Counted from the stretch's first letter, positions 48,448 through 59,736 are shown. The stretch is DNA of 64,000 nt from Fasciolopsis buskii (GCA_008360955.1 LUCM01004235.1:1-64000), one strand, 5' to 3'. Notes: a model not told the origin generated them from the letters alone. Program-made: numbers and translations.

Positions 48448-50160
48448 ACAAATTGCTTTTTATATTCCCATAATCTTTCGTTGTGAAGGAAACAGCTCCC
48501 ATAAAAATTTAACAAAATTTCCGGCTTTCACGGTACAGCCGATACCGAACCTGATGATCGTATGTAACCTTTTTACATCTTGTCATTCTTTCCATGTCGC
48601 ATGAGCAATTCGGCCTCAAAATGTCCAACTTTCAAACAACTGGACATAGTGGAACAAGTGAACAATAAACGTGCATTTTTTCGACAAAAACATGATAACG
48701 GCTGATGACAGCTTTCATAAACGGTAGTTATCAAGTGATAGAGAAAAATGACCCAGGGGCAGGGTAGCCGAATTCAAGACGATTTCTGTGCATTCGCATC
48801 TTCCCATCACATTCCACTCACTTTGTCCTTTCCAATATGTACACCATTAATTTTTATATTCTTACTATATCATTTTCTACGAATTAGTGGTATGGTGTCC
48901 AAAAGGTTTTGTGTAGACTCACGTTTTCGCAACATCGAATTTTTTATTCAACTCTGTGCTCATTAAAAATGTAATAGATTGGAATGAAAATACATCCCAC
49001 GTGCACCTATCAGCGGATCCGTTCTTCGGACACTGGGTCGCGTTGCGTGAAACTTGCAGATTCATTTCTTCCCTAAACGGTTGTCCTCAAAATATTAGCA
49101 GAGGTTAAGTTTATTTTGTCCACAAACTTTGGGTGGTTACAGAGCCACTTGATGGACAACCTGGGCAAGGTGACTGAGGTTGGACTAACTTGAATGCAGA
49201 CGAGGAAAACAGTTCATGGAGCTGAGTTTATTTGGGTGGATCCCGACCAGCAAACGTTAATTGTTGCCGTTTTTGTGTAAGTTAGAAACTTCGAAGTTTC
49301 TAGAAACCTCATATGGGTTGAATCATGAAACGATACTCTGTCGTAACCTTAGTCCAATCCAACAGTTCACAGGGTTAATATAGAAAAAATATTGAATAAA
49401 TCTAATTCCAACTCGCTCAACGAGGCTTTTTTGTTATGAACCAGGTGTTGGCTGACAATGTACAGTAATACATACTATCCGAATTTCTAGATAAGCTGAA
49501 CTCCAGGTTGAAAACTAGAACAGGAGGAAATAGCGAATCAGTGTGTAGTAATGCCTTCTTCCAAATGAAACTTCATTCAGAATGCAATAAATCTGAATAA
49601 GTTGGAAGAATCGGGACGTAACATTTTATGAGCATGATACCGTTCAAATGAGTTTATAAAAAGTGCAAATAACTGGTGGAACCTGTCGGTATAAGGGTCG
49701 CTTTTTCTGTTTCAAAGGCACCACCTAAATCAAGGTGGTTGTAAATCCAATCAGTTCTGATTGGGCAAGTGTTCCAAGAATAAAACAAATAAAGTTCAAC
49801 AGTGTGAAGAGAAGGGTCGATCAATATTTGTCAATTCCATTGATTTCCGGTTCATTGTTGACTACGTACGTCGGTAGTTGGTAGGTTCAGCTGTTAAATA
49901 ACATTAGCCTACACACCATCCAAGGCCTTTTATTGGCGTGATCGATATGTTCGACGTTGCATGTTTTAAGCCAATTAAGTCATATTGTAGCTGTTTGGTG
50001 AGATCTCGTAGATACAGTTAATTCCGAGGCATTTCAAGCAAATGGTCCCCAGTTGCGAATCAACTTTGGCTTCCCAGAAGTAAGCAACATGAGGCTAGGA
50101 AACGCACGAATATCACAGTTTGTAGCAGACAACACGCAACTTTGTCTAAGAGACACAAAT
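48448..50160. other. No recognisable gene (1.7 kb)
   Basis: One unassigned plus frame at 48,748-48,966. No continuation of the CR1/L2-like element that abuts the other end of the palindrome could be read on the minus strand here. Confidence 0.35.
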
Positions 50161-50170
50161 CTGACAATAG

Positions 50171-50490
50171 ATGAAATCGGATAGAACGATACTGTTTCAC
50201 ATCGTAAGCAAAGTCAAGTGCATGGACTACGGCAAGTGTCTTATCGGTCAAACCAGGCGAAAAGCGGTTGTTCAAATGTTCAAGCACAAACTAGCTACAA
50301 GAATACACGATTCACTCTCATACCCGACCACAGAGACCAAAAAGGATACGCACTCAATCTGGATAATAATGAAATTGCGGACCAAGCTACTACGGTGCAA
50401 GCGAGAGAAGTTTTTAAAAGTCCGGTATTCTTCAAATAATTCAATCAGCAGACACATCGAACTGGATCACTTGCATATCCGGATGAAAAG
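50171..50490 (+). mobile_element. Penelope-like element, GIY-YIG endonuclease domain fragment
   Basis: Two overlapping plus frames together give the C-terminal GIY-YIG domain of Penelope-like retroelements as found in trematodes. The order is KVKCMDYGKCLIGQTRRK (LIG at 50,240-50,248 in place of YIG), then HKLATRIHDSLS, then, after a frameshift, DHRDQKGYALNLDNNEIAD. A switch back gives SSNNSISRHIELDHL and a final MKSR with stop at 50,495-50,497. In such elements this nuclease makes the cut that primes reverse transcription. The element's reverse transcriptase was not found upstream. The first Tyr of the signature is lost and the frame is broken, so the copy is inactive. Confidence 0.75.
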
Positions 50491-50497
50491 TAGATAG

Positions 50498-51540
50498 CTC
50501 AGATAACTGGGAGGACCGAAATTCAAGTTAGGTAGACCCATAATCAGAAATCTGAATCGTTGATACGGATCTGTCTACAGAAATAAATCACACAAAATTC
50601 ATATATACGAAATAGCAACAACGATATAAGCTAAACGGATGTACCGTCGCAGGTCTTACGTCAAGGGTCAAATCAACAGAGCTCACGGGGAACACGAATG
50701 CAATGTCGTCGAAAATGTCCCAGTTCAAAGTAAATGGTCGCAACATTTGCTTGGTGACAATGTCACCTTGAATGGCGGTGAAATGTTTGCGATATAGACG
50801 GCAAGCACACTGATCGGATCCCCATGAAGGTTCCACTACTCTTCGGAATTTACGTTCTATGAATATTCCTAATCGACGATTTTTGCAGCCGCAAGAACGT
50901 ATTTTCCCGGGGAAACATGGGTGTCGTTGTTGTGGATTTAATCAACGGATCGCGGGATAAATGTTCTCTTTCAAACAATACAGCTAGTCACGTTTCAACT
51001 ACTGATTTCAGCATACTTCCGCCTATTCGGGACAGTTTCTTGAATTTTGGTGAATTCCTACAGCGAATTCCAGAAGTGAGATTGATTCGCCGGTAAATTT
51101 CATGACTGACGCAGACGATGGCTCCGCCGGTCTGCATGTCAAGAATAATAACTGAACAAAGTGAGTACGTAATTAATTCTAACATTTCTTTTAAATTCGA
51201 GAGGATCTTACATCTTTTTCATCCATTATCACTCTAGTCGGACCATGGTTCTCAAATCATTCGGAAACTTAAGATAAATTAAGTGTTCATTGACAGAAAG
51301 CTATAGTATTATTAAGACCGGGTTATTTCTACACCACCATGAGGAAGATCAAGTCGAATATTTTTGCCACCTTTACCTGGGTGAACTGGGGTACATAGGC
51401 AATTCAATACGTGTTTGACAGCTTGATGGTCGGGGCATTTAGCTACTATCGTTGATTTGCATTTTCTGAGGTATGAAGCACTTCTTCGCGACCGAGAGTA
51501 GCCTGTATCTACACTCATCATTTGTGGTGACCGTCAAGAG
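50498..51540. other. No recognisable gene (1 kb)
   Basis: Unassigned minus frames at 50,588-50,836, 50,988-51,185 and 51,312-51,521. No motifs recognised. Confidence 0.3.
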
Positions 51541-51990
51541 AGGGCCAATAAATTTAAGTACCCCAGGAGTCTAAATGCAACTGGCCGAAGGCTGTTGGGG
51601 CGATCACATCCCGAATTGTGAATTTCGGAGCAGACTTCGCAAACCTGCGACGCCTGTGTAGTTATCATGACCTCTGGGTTTCTTCGGAGGGGGTGCACAC
51701 TGTGACCGTTTATAGTGTTCTTTACCATCATCAGGCTTGGGCTGTTTGCTCTGATGCATCCCGCCAAATTTCTGCATTCGACCACCAATTTCCCCGAGGC
51801 GCCGTTCGAGACTACGGGGGACTTCGTGTGAGAAATGCTAAGGTGCGTCGCAGTGTAATGGATAGAGACAATGGTACTCTGACTGAAACTATTGCACTCC
51901 ACCATCTTCGCCGGCTTTCACACGCTCATCGTTTTCGCACCCATCTTCGCCTTTTTGTGCTATTTCTGCATCTCACTGAAAATCAATATT
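51541..51990 (+). mobile_element. RTE-type LINE fragment, region C-terminal to the reverse transcriptase
   Basis: The plus strand, mainly the frame 51,618-52,076, encodes the same region as 583-1,615 but from a different, diverged copy. It opens with KFKYPRSL, then NFGADFANLRRLCSYHDLWV, then HQAWAVCSDASRQISAFDHQF (where RTE proteins have ETWP...RLSVFDH), then RVRNAKVRRSVMDRDNG, and LHHLRRLSHAHR in the place of LHRLRWLGHVLR. Frame changes are few, so the 152-codon frame survives. It is truncated at both ends and lies about 200 bp before a LINE endonuclease fragment on the same strand. Confidence 0.78.
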
Positions 51991-52200
51991 CGGCAAAATT
52001 ATTTTTGAAGAAAACAGACAGAATAATAGTTAGAATCAGCGCGCACTCTTTGAATGGCTATGCTGCAATTCTGTGACATCAAATACTCATTGTACTCTTG
52101 CAGGAATCTTGGTACCACTATCGTCTCTGATGCCAGGTACAACAAGGCGGAATCAATGTTGTTTAAAAGCTCTCCAGGCTCTCATTCCTCAGTGCGATCA

Positions 52201-52730
52201 GGCAGTGTTGAACCTCAAAGATTTTATAATCCGTCCGGAAGAAATATCCTTGCGGGCTGGCAGGTAGCTCTTGAATGCACCCTTCCGGTCAAGACGTCCA
52301 CTCAGTCATTGTCGAGTATCAACATTCGCTCTCTGCTTACGACAATGTCGGATCTGTTCCTCACATCTCAATCATCAATCCATGTTCACACTTGTGTCGT
52401 CTGCATAAAACAAACCTGGCTAAACCCGGATATAGCTGATTCACTTGTGTCGGTAGAGAGCTCCAGACTCCATTGGTAGGACAGAGTTTCGGACAAGTAG
52501 AAGACTGGAGGCGATGTGGCAACCTACAAAAACTCCTTTTGGTCTGGCAAGTCCGAACTTATTTATACATTCTCAGTAAACGGAACTAACTGTTTCGTAA
52601 CACAATGTCATACTAGGTTTCGTCACCATACAAGTACAATCATATCGAACTTATATATTGCCCGTTTTAGCTTGAAACACAATATCACATTTTCTTTGAC
52701 TCTTTTTCTAGTTTTCATTGAATTTCAGCA
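52201..52730 (+). mobile_element. LINE endonuclease N-terminal fragment (second copy)
   Basis: Same fragment as 43,929-44,440, opposite strand: SSINIRSLL, QTWLNPDIADSLVSV, then KTGGDVATYKN after two stops, followed by FWSGKSELIYTF and FVTQCHTRF. Positions 52,255-52,704 are almost identical to the copy in the palindrome spacer. The upstream RTE piece is not shared with that copy, so the duplicated unit is the endonuclease fragment alone. Confidence 0.8.
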
Positions 52731-53677
52731 GGAATCCGTCACGTTATTGAATGTCGGGTATTGCCAGCGGTAGTCGTTTTGGTAATTTCTGATGATAGTG
52801 GACGTGGTTCCCTGAAACGAATACACCATGTTGGATGCCGATGAGGATCTGGAATAACGCTATTCTCTGGTGAGTAATTTGAAATCTCTGAAGTGCAACT
52901 GGCGGAACCATAATCTTTGAGGCGGTTGAAAAACATACTTTCATTGCAGTTGTTATTCTTTTATCCTGCACTCAGGGAGATCCGTTAAACAGTGGAAGTA
53001 GCATTGTTGAATAAATTATCGGTCAATACGGGCTGTTTTGATATGTATTACCTGAAAGCAGTCTGCTTATAGACATGGGTTATTAAGTGCACCCTGGAAA
53101 GTAACACGAAAACGTGGCCAATGTTTCACAGAGATCTGGTGGCCATTTTTCTTCTTACCGGTTGGTTTATTGATTCAAATGGTGGCATTTTTGGACTTAA
53201 TAATCACCTTGAGTAACAATATCGTTGGCTGAATACAATTCGAGACTAAAAGTCGTGTGAGTCACAGGAAGAGCTTAGATGTGCACATCCACTTTGGAGG
53301 TGGACATTTACATTTAAATTAGTGATTAAGCGAAATACCACCGGTTATCAGTCTAAACGCATTTTTTATGCCTTTTTGCCTTACAATTAGGCAGCCCCTG
53401 AAGTGCGGTGAGTGTAAGGCAGGTGGGAGATCAGTCCTACATCTACACAAGACCGAACATACTGTAGTTGGTAGATTCGCGCGTATTGATTTATCCCAAC
53501 CAGTTATGGACAAAGGGATAGAGTTTGAACTTCAGGGTGGCGGATTCGAATCTGCCCACTGCCGAATAACCTCCTTACTCGGCAGCCCTCTGCTGGTCGC
53601 GGGCCCCTTTCTGAAAACTGATGTGCACTTCCTATTCCTTGATAAATAAAGTAAAAGAAAAATAGAAGATAAGCATA
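52731..53677. other. No recognisable gene (0.95 kb)
   Basis: Short frames on both strands. The most protein-like is on plus at 53,368-53,649 (MPFCLTIRQPLKCGE at the start). The stretch near 53,540-53,570 has GGCGGATTCGAATCTGCC, a small palindrome that looks like a tRNA T-arm but does not fold as one. Confidence 0.3.
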
Positions 53678-54048
53678 CTAAGTCAATCCAGGTGGTTGAA
53701 ATTCATGAATCGTTTGTTGGCAACGACCGAAACAGTAACTACCCATCAGGTGTTTTTGTGAAAACAAATCAGTTAGACGAACGAACTTCTTTTGCACATA
53801 AACCTCCCTTGTTAAAACCAGCTGACTAAACATAAAAGAAGAATGTATACTTACCCGAAGTGAAACTTGCCTATCTTGTTCAACGGGTCAAAGTATACAT
53901 CGGTTTCACCATAAAAATGCTCTATTACTCCATCAACATTCGTATATGTATAGAGAGGTGCAAATGTTTTAATGGAAGCTTGTTCACCTTGACTTATTAC
54001 TATAATTTTCGACGAGCGTACTTTTTCGGCAGCATTTGAAATTGACAT
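53678..54048 (-). CDS. Candidate two-exon gene with a 29-nt intron, 113 aa, unknown function
   Basis: The minus strand starts at an ATG (54,046-54,048). Exon 1 runs 64 codons plus two bases to CTTCGG|GTAAGTATAC (exon end 53,855). The intron, 53,854-53,826, is 29 nt and ends TTTATGTTTAG. Exon 2 continues in frame for 48 codons to TAG at 53,678-53,680. The mature reading contains SKIIVISQGEQASIKTFAPL, TNVDGVIEHFYGETDVYFDP and, after the joint, QLVLTREVYVQKKFVRL. It is evenly mixed in composition and looks like real coding sequence; the family is unknown. Very short introns near gene starts are known in schistosomes. An acceptor-like TTTCACTTTAG at about 54,092 lies just upstream and, with an in-frame TGA after it, could be a trans-splice site. 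An out-of-frame ATG precedes the start. Exon 2 could instead leave at ATGG|GTAGTT. Confidence 0.4.
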
Positions 54049-54322
54049 TAGACGTGAACATTTTACAGACACGAGGATCAATCAGGTTTCCTAAAGTGAA
54101 ATAAACGTTCCCTTCCGGCAATCCGGTCCATTATTCACATATCAATTTTTTCGAATCCAGTGATCATTCTTCCTCTGTAACTGTTTAGCGGCAAAAAAGA
54201 GCAGCTACGTTTATTACCGGTGAGAGTGGAATAGTTGTTGAAAAATCGGACTGTTTTTGATGAGATGGTAGATCTTAGGTGCCTCAAGAAAAGCGAACAA
54301 TTTTTCTTATACTGAGCCCGGC

Positions 54323-54619
54323 TCAGCGCAGTTTAGATTTCAAGCGTCTGGGATAACCGTCAGAGCATTGGACGGTGTGCAATATTTGACCGTAGATCAC
54401 TTTTATGTAGAGAAGTGGATCATAAACTTCTAACAAAAGCTGCCTGCTGTATAAATCGTCAATCTGCTCCAGTAAATCAGAACAGAAAGCGATAAACGTC
54501 GCTGCCGGGCACACCAGACTCTTTCTTGCAGTGTCAGATGCACAAATTGGTTGAATGTAATTCAGAACATGTCCAGTGTGTTTCATTTTGTTGGACCTAT
54601 TTACAACTCTGGCGATCAA
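54323..54619 (-). CDS. Unassigned open frame, 98 codons
   Basis: On the same strand as, and 275 bases upstream of, the candidate gene at 53,678-54,048. The reading contains KMKHTGHVLNYIQPICAS, CPAATFIAFCSDLLEQIDDL and EVYDPLLYIKVIYGQILH, and it looks coding. An in-frame stop at its end and the lack of a clear donor prevent joining it to the downstream exon. It may be a separate exon or a broken one. Confidence 0.22.
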   Translation of the reverse strand: MIARVVNRSNKMKHTGHVLNYIQPICASDTARKSLVCPAATFIAFCSDLLEQIDDLYSRQLLLEVYDPLLYIKVIYGQILHTVQCSDGYPRRLKSKLR

Positions 54620-57477
54620 ACAGCAGTTTTAGGAAAGGCTCAGAAGCTCACGATATTTTTTCAAACGATATTATACTTTTCTATTGGTCATTCTCAAATC
54701 ACCATATCGTCTGGGCTAAAAAGTCGAGCATATTAAGGGAACCCGATAGTTAACTTCGAAGCAAAACAATAAGATAAGTTAGAGTACTAAGGACTCGGTT
54801 GAATATGTCCACATGTATCGCTTCAGTTCACTATGGAGATGGAAAAAGATGGATTCATCCTTTTTCGTCATGCATATCCATTGACGAGCCAAGTTGAATC
54901 GACTTTGAGATTGGCCTATAGGAAACCACTTTGAGTAAGACAGCCCATCAGTCTACACATTGTAGTTAAACTCAGTTGTAAACAGAGCGGAAAACGATGT
55001 CTGCGAGGAATAATCGGTTGCCTTGAACTCTTCGGATCAAAGTGCATCGGGTACCCGAACAAGCTGACAGTATGATACGTGCAAGAAGTTAATCCAAGAG
55101 TCAAAACGTTTACCATGTCCATACTGGAACTATTCATCACTGACCTTTACCTGAGCGGCAGTTTCAGTGAATTATTTCTAAGGCGTCTCATAACAGCACT
55201 ATGAAAATGCTGTACTTTGTCGGGTTAAACATAAACAGACCAGCTCATCCGATAACTACTCGAACTTCGAAAATGGACTGAAATTCCATGCTATTCTGAT
55301 AGCTGGATATGTTGGTCGTACCTGATCAAGAAGATCCAAAAGCATCACCCCGTCCGTTGTTATGACCATGGAGCTTTTGTTTAAGAAGGGGCCCATTCGA
55401 TGCGTGAAAGATCTTTAATTGTAGATTCGGAAGGAAAGCTATCTCCAGCGTTTGTTTCAATGTTAAACAAATTCCAGTAAAAGCAAACCCAAAAACCAAA
55501 ATCAATTTCGTTGCATTGTTTGAAAGTTATCGGATGCCTCCCATTTGCGATTGCAAAGGTGCATGACCTGGATTAGCAGATTACACTGATCGTAAATAGT
55601 ATCATCCCTTTACATAAGTGCTAGACTCATTACATTTAGTTACCATGGAATTCTGGATATGAAGGAGGATGACGTATCATGTTTGGTAAGATTCTCAAAA
55701 TAGGTAGACCGCACACTATCCTTGATCATAGCCACCCATTTGCGTTTGGCTAGTGGCTCACAGAAAAAAATGCAAAAACCTAGGCAGTACATTCTCCACT
55801 TTTCTGTTCCATCGTTCAGGTACCTGAATTACTTGAATCATTGTATTGCCCAAAGTGGAATATATTTTAAAGATAGTGAAAACTGATACGATACAACATT
55901 TTAGGATTGGAATTACATGAGCTACTTGAGGGATGGGTAGGTAGATCGTTCTCGGTGGCCTTAAAGATTTGGAGATATGCCAGACCTCCGGACGAAATGC
56001 TGCAAAGTTTTGTTCACTGTAAAGCCATTTGAAAATGACGTTACTTACAGTTTTTCAGTTTCCCACCAATGGCATACAGAAAGTCTGCAGAAATTGTTCA
56101 CTCACGATCAAGTAATATGTGAAGAAGAGTCGTTGTTAACCAATGGCGATCCAGAAAATTTCAGCGAATAGCATCGGAGGCAAAGAAAGCTCTACGAAAA
56201 GCCTGCCACAGTCGAAATGAAGCAAGGTTTTAATGCTTGGCCATTCATTGGCTACCGTCTATCTCTCAAAATAAACTGAAATCTTAAATCGGTTGTCCAA
56301 CGAGGCAAGTTCAGTAGCATAGTTGGGTCCATAACAAACAACTAGCATTACTCAGTCTGTCTTGCTAAACTCACAGAGCGTCCATTATTTCACTTGCATT
56401 TGCGGTATTGTGTCCGTTGACAAAATCGACCACCGCTCGACTCAGCGAATCTCGGGGCACATGCCAAAAAGCTTGCCAAAATCGATGATGCACTCCTCTG
56501 TTTCCTCGTGTACAGAAGCAAAATCTCTGGCCCCTTCAATCCTGAGTTCCCTGCGTGCATGGATTCATAAATTTGACCTGAACCAATCTTTCGAATAACC
56601 AGTACGAACCACAAACCTCAACCTACTGATGTTCAGTAAGACTATGCTAGTAAGCAGGCACCGCGCAGAGCCCATTGACCCTGATTACGGGTCCACCTTG
56701 GCATTAATACAGATGACCATCTTCCACCAATTAATTTGCTCAATAGGCTTCTGTATATAATAATAATCTGTCCGGCTTAATCCCTTGTATTCTGCATTAA
56801 CTAACATGTTTTTTTCGTTCCACATCGGAAAGCATAAACGAAATGCTCGCATCTCGTGCTATACTTTTTTGGAAAATGTTTTGCTGCGATTCTTCAAATT
56901 CTGCTAGCAAGACCGATTTCCATCTAGGAAATCCGGTTTATCTTTGACAAGAAAATGGTATGTGATTTCGCGTTTAGGTTTTAAGGCTGCAAAGCCACTC
57001 TGGAAAATGTCACCCAGTTTATGCTATAAAAGATGTTGGCCATACATTAGTCAGAAAAAATGTCAAACTGATTCCTAGGCCGACAAAGAAAGGCAGAACT
57101 AATGGAAGCCGTTTGTTTAACCAAAGAATCAATCGTCCAATAGACATATAATAGTAACCAAATTGCTTTCGTTGTAGACCGCAAAAGGATCAATGATCAA
57201 AAGTAACACAAAAGTTCTCCCTGATTCTATCCCCTCACAATTTGCCTACATGTACTCGAGTATATCTGCTCAAGCATGCTTTGACAGAAAGCAGTGGATA
57301 CCACGACATCCGCTGAGAATACTCAGCCAAATGTTTTTGTCCATTTCGGGCTGCAGTCTCAATTAACGACCTTTTCGAATTCGGAGGACTTCTGTCGGAT
57401 TGGTTTACAACGATGATCTTATCTAGTCTTGCAAGGAATCCAGATGGTCACACATGAGTTCTAGTTCTATTATCTAA
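54620..57477. other. No recognisable gene (2.9 kb)
   Basis: Unassigned frames at 54,916-55,140 (minus, ATG start) and 56,362-56,598 (plus). On the minus strand near 56,590-56,450, RRELRIEGARDFASVHEETE followed by ECIIDFGKLFGM resembles the RNA-binding domain opening of LINE ORF1 proteins (RIEG...E-TEE). The match is short and weak. Confidence 0.3.
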
Positions 57478-57999
57478 CATACTGAGCAACGAAACTCCAG
57501 AAGCTTAGTCAAATTCGCAAATTCACTTCAACCAAAATCTTATGCATCTGGCCCAAATTCCGGCCACCTCAGGAACGTTTACCAGTGGAAACCGGAGCGT
57601 CAGGTAGGTGGCGTTCCCAGAGACTGCACCCTGTTTTTGATGAATGCGCATCTCCATATCATTGCTGAGTCTTTTACGACATCCAGGCGTATGTTACATT
57701 TAAGTAGCACCTGGATCCGGAGGAGGAATATTCACAGAAGCACTTTGACCGGCCTCAAGGTTATTGTTATGAGTACCAGGTACTCCCTTGACAAGCGTCG
57801 TTGCACCTACAGAATCCGATTTGGAATATCTTCTTTGAAGAGTATGCCTAAGAGTCGCAACCGTGATTCGTTAATAATTCTGCCTCAGTTGACCAAACCC
57901 AAACTTAAAAATAAGAGTAAAATGTATGTGCACTCTGTTTTCCGCTCAAGGTCAAATAGGATGAACCGTCTCATCTCGGAACTAGCACATCCTTACTAA
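57478..57999 (+). CDS. Unassigned open frame, 173 codons plus stop
   Basis: The frame is open from just after a stop at 57,475-57,477 to TAA at 57,997-57,999. It starts HTEQRNSRSLVKFANS; the first ATG is at about 57,640. The product is very basic, with WIRRRNIHRSTLTG, RYSLDKRRCTYRIRFG and a C-terminal RSRSNRMNRLISELAHPY. It contains a GCGTCAG|GTAGGTGG donor at 57,603 that could end an exon in this or another frame. In the third frame a shorter stretch, DPEEEYSQKHFDRPQGYCYE, is also protein-like, so the true frame is not certain. No known domain. Confidence 0.25.
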   Translation, partial: HTEQRNSRSLVKFANSLQPKSYASGPNSGHLRNVYQWKPERQVGGVPRDCTLFLMNAHLHIIAESFTTSRRMLHLSSTWIRRRNIHRSTLTGLKVIVMSTRYSLDKRRCTYRIRFGISSLKSMPKSRNRDSLIILPQLTKPKLKNKSKMYVHSVFRSRSNRMNRLISELAHPY

Positions 58000-59211
58000 G
58001 TCTTAACGAACTGAAGAGGGGAAATTAAGCGTAGTAACTACTCGCCAAACATATCAGTTTGAGGTGTCTGGTAACAGTATGTACTAACAACTTATTCTTG
58101 AATGTGGAGCTGAGAATCAACGAACGAACGCGATTTTCAGAAACTGCGTCCCTCCAAAGAACGTACGGAATTATGCTATTCAATTCAAAAGAGTGTGAAT
58201 TCTCGCTCCCATAGGAACACATGCATACACAAAAATGGCTGCATTTTTACAAGAAATACCACCAAATCTTATCCAATTTAACACAGGTTCACGTAATCCT
58301 GATTTAGGAACAATAGCAACCATCCAGCCACCATGCATTTATCGTTTTCTGTTCGCACAGTTTTCGCAAAAGCGATCTCAGCTAATTTTGGCCTAATGAA
58401 TGGGCGATTTGTTGACAGTACAACCGTGTGAATCTGGGTTTTCAATCCAAATTGACCACCGACCACTTAAACGTGGGCGAAAAGGAATCCAAAATCAAGT
58501 TCCCCAAAACGGCTGCTCATTGCCATCAGTATGTTGAAGTAGGTTACATGCAAGATCAGAGTTAGGGGGCCGCTGCGGACAAACAGTTGACGGTGTGTGA
58601 GATGAAATGCAACGTCGAACGTCGAATAAGCACTATGGACATTTCCCGGAAAGGCATTTTTATTTGAAGCGTTTTGTTCGTTTGGTCGAATCAAAACACT
58701 TTGCGCTATTCCCAATTTCTAACCAAGATGAAGCCGATGCTCAGTTCTGCAAGATGATGAGCGATTGAAACGTTGGTGTAAAACAAGGAATGACTTTTAA
58801 GACAATCGTAGATTCTACGCTTATGCCGTCTCATTCAACCGTGCATTTACTCAACAGAAACGGATACTTGCAGGTGATTCTCCTGGTTAAAAACAGATAT
58901 TGTTACTTCGTAAATAGACATTTGAGGCACTCAAAAAACGCGTCATTAACATTTGTACAATCACAAATATTAGCGTTTCTTCATAACTTAGTATTTCGTC
59001 AACTGGACAAAATGTATCTGCCTCAATGTGAATTATGGCTTACGGTTTTAAACAATGTTCTAAAAATATGGTTGTCACTGGAGGAATCGATCAAATTAAC
59101 CGTATCCGGATTTTTGAACTATTGGTATCCATCCGATTTAGCGAACTACTTCCTTGGATAACTGGGATGAGCTCTGTACGAAACTACGCATCACGTAGAT
59201 TACCTGCACTA
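58000..59211. other. No recognisable gene (1.2 kb)
   Basis: A 123-codon plus frame at 58,790-59,161 starts with an ATG (MTFKTIVDSTLMPSHS) and meets a possible donor, TTGCAG|GTGATT, after about 28 codons. Minus frames at 58,025-58,222 and 58,467-58,715 are unassigned. Confidence 0.3.
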
Positions 59212-59407
59212 GCGATCGACATTCCGTGTTGCACGTCGTGCTCGGACTCAAATCACTTCGCCTTCCAAATTATGCTTGCAATTATCGAAACAAATTCGGC
59301 AATGCACTAATCAGAACTTCACTGAGGTCATTCAGCTGATCAGAGATAGTTTTTTCTTGTTCCACTCGCGATCTATTAGCATTTTATGTTCGAATGGATC
59401 AAATAAG
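59212..59407 (+). CDS. Candidate exon ending at AATAAG|GTAAAA
   Basis: Open from a stop near 59,209-59,211 to the donor at 59,407/59,408 in phase 0. The peptide is helical in character, with SKLCLQLSKQIRQCTNQNF, then TEVIQLIRDSFFLFHSRS. It is the first of several plus-strand candidate exons between here and 62.5 kb that might form one gene. The family is not recognised and the acceptor was not found. Confidence 0.25.
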
Positions 59408-59579
59408 GTAAAACAACTGTTTCTCCGTTCCCCTTACGAAAATTCGCCTTATCCCGAGAGAAAAATTGAAAATTCACGCGTAAATTATTCGGCTCAAACA
59501 TAAAAATTTACAGGCAAAAGCTGCAAACCGGTAATTGGTTAAATGTGTGCAAAATTTCGAATTTGCCGCTTACAATTAG

Positions 59580-59736
59580 TCGGTTGCTGTCGAACCGATT
59601 GTTTGTGTTTACTGAATTGGAGTTTTTCATGACAGAAACATCATTGCTATTTGCATACTGTGCCGATCCATGCCAGTTAGTGGGATCAAATCGGACCCCG
59701 TTTAGGTTCGCAGGGTGCGGCATGAATGATGAGTGA
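59580..59736 (+). CDS. Candidate exon after CTTACAATTAG acceptor
   Basis: Opens after a TACAATTAG acceptor and runs to a TGA at 59,734-59,736: RLLSNRLFVFTELEFFM, then ADPCQLVGSNRTPFRFAGC. Its phase does not join the exon ending at 59,407 directly. Unassigned. Confidence 0.2.

Noticed and set aside
53540..53570. tRNA gene suggested by GGCGGATTCGAATCTGCC
   Set aside because: The T-loop has an extra base and no A box, D arm or acceptor stem is present. It is a short palindrome only.
56450..56590. LINE ORF1 RNA-binding domain (RIEG...EETEE)
   Set aside because: The match is short and the next conserved block (E-x-AHR) is not clear because a stop intervenes.
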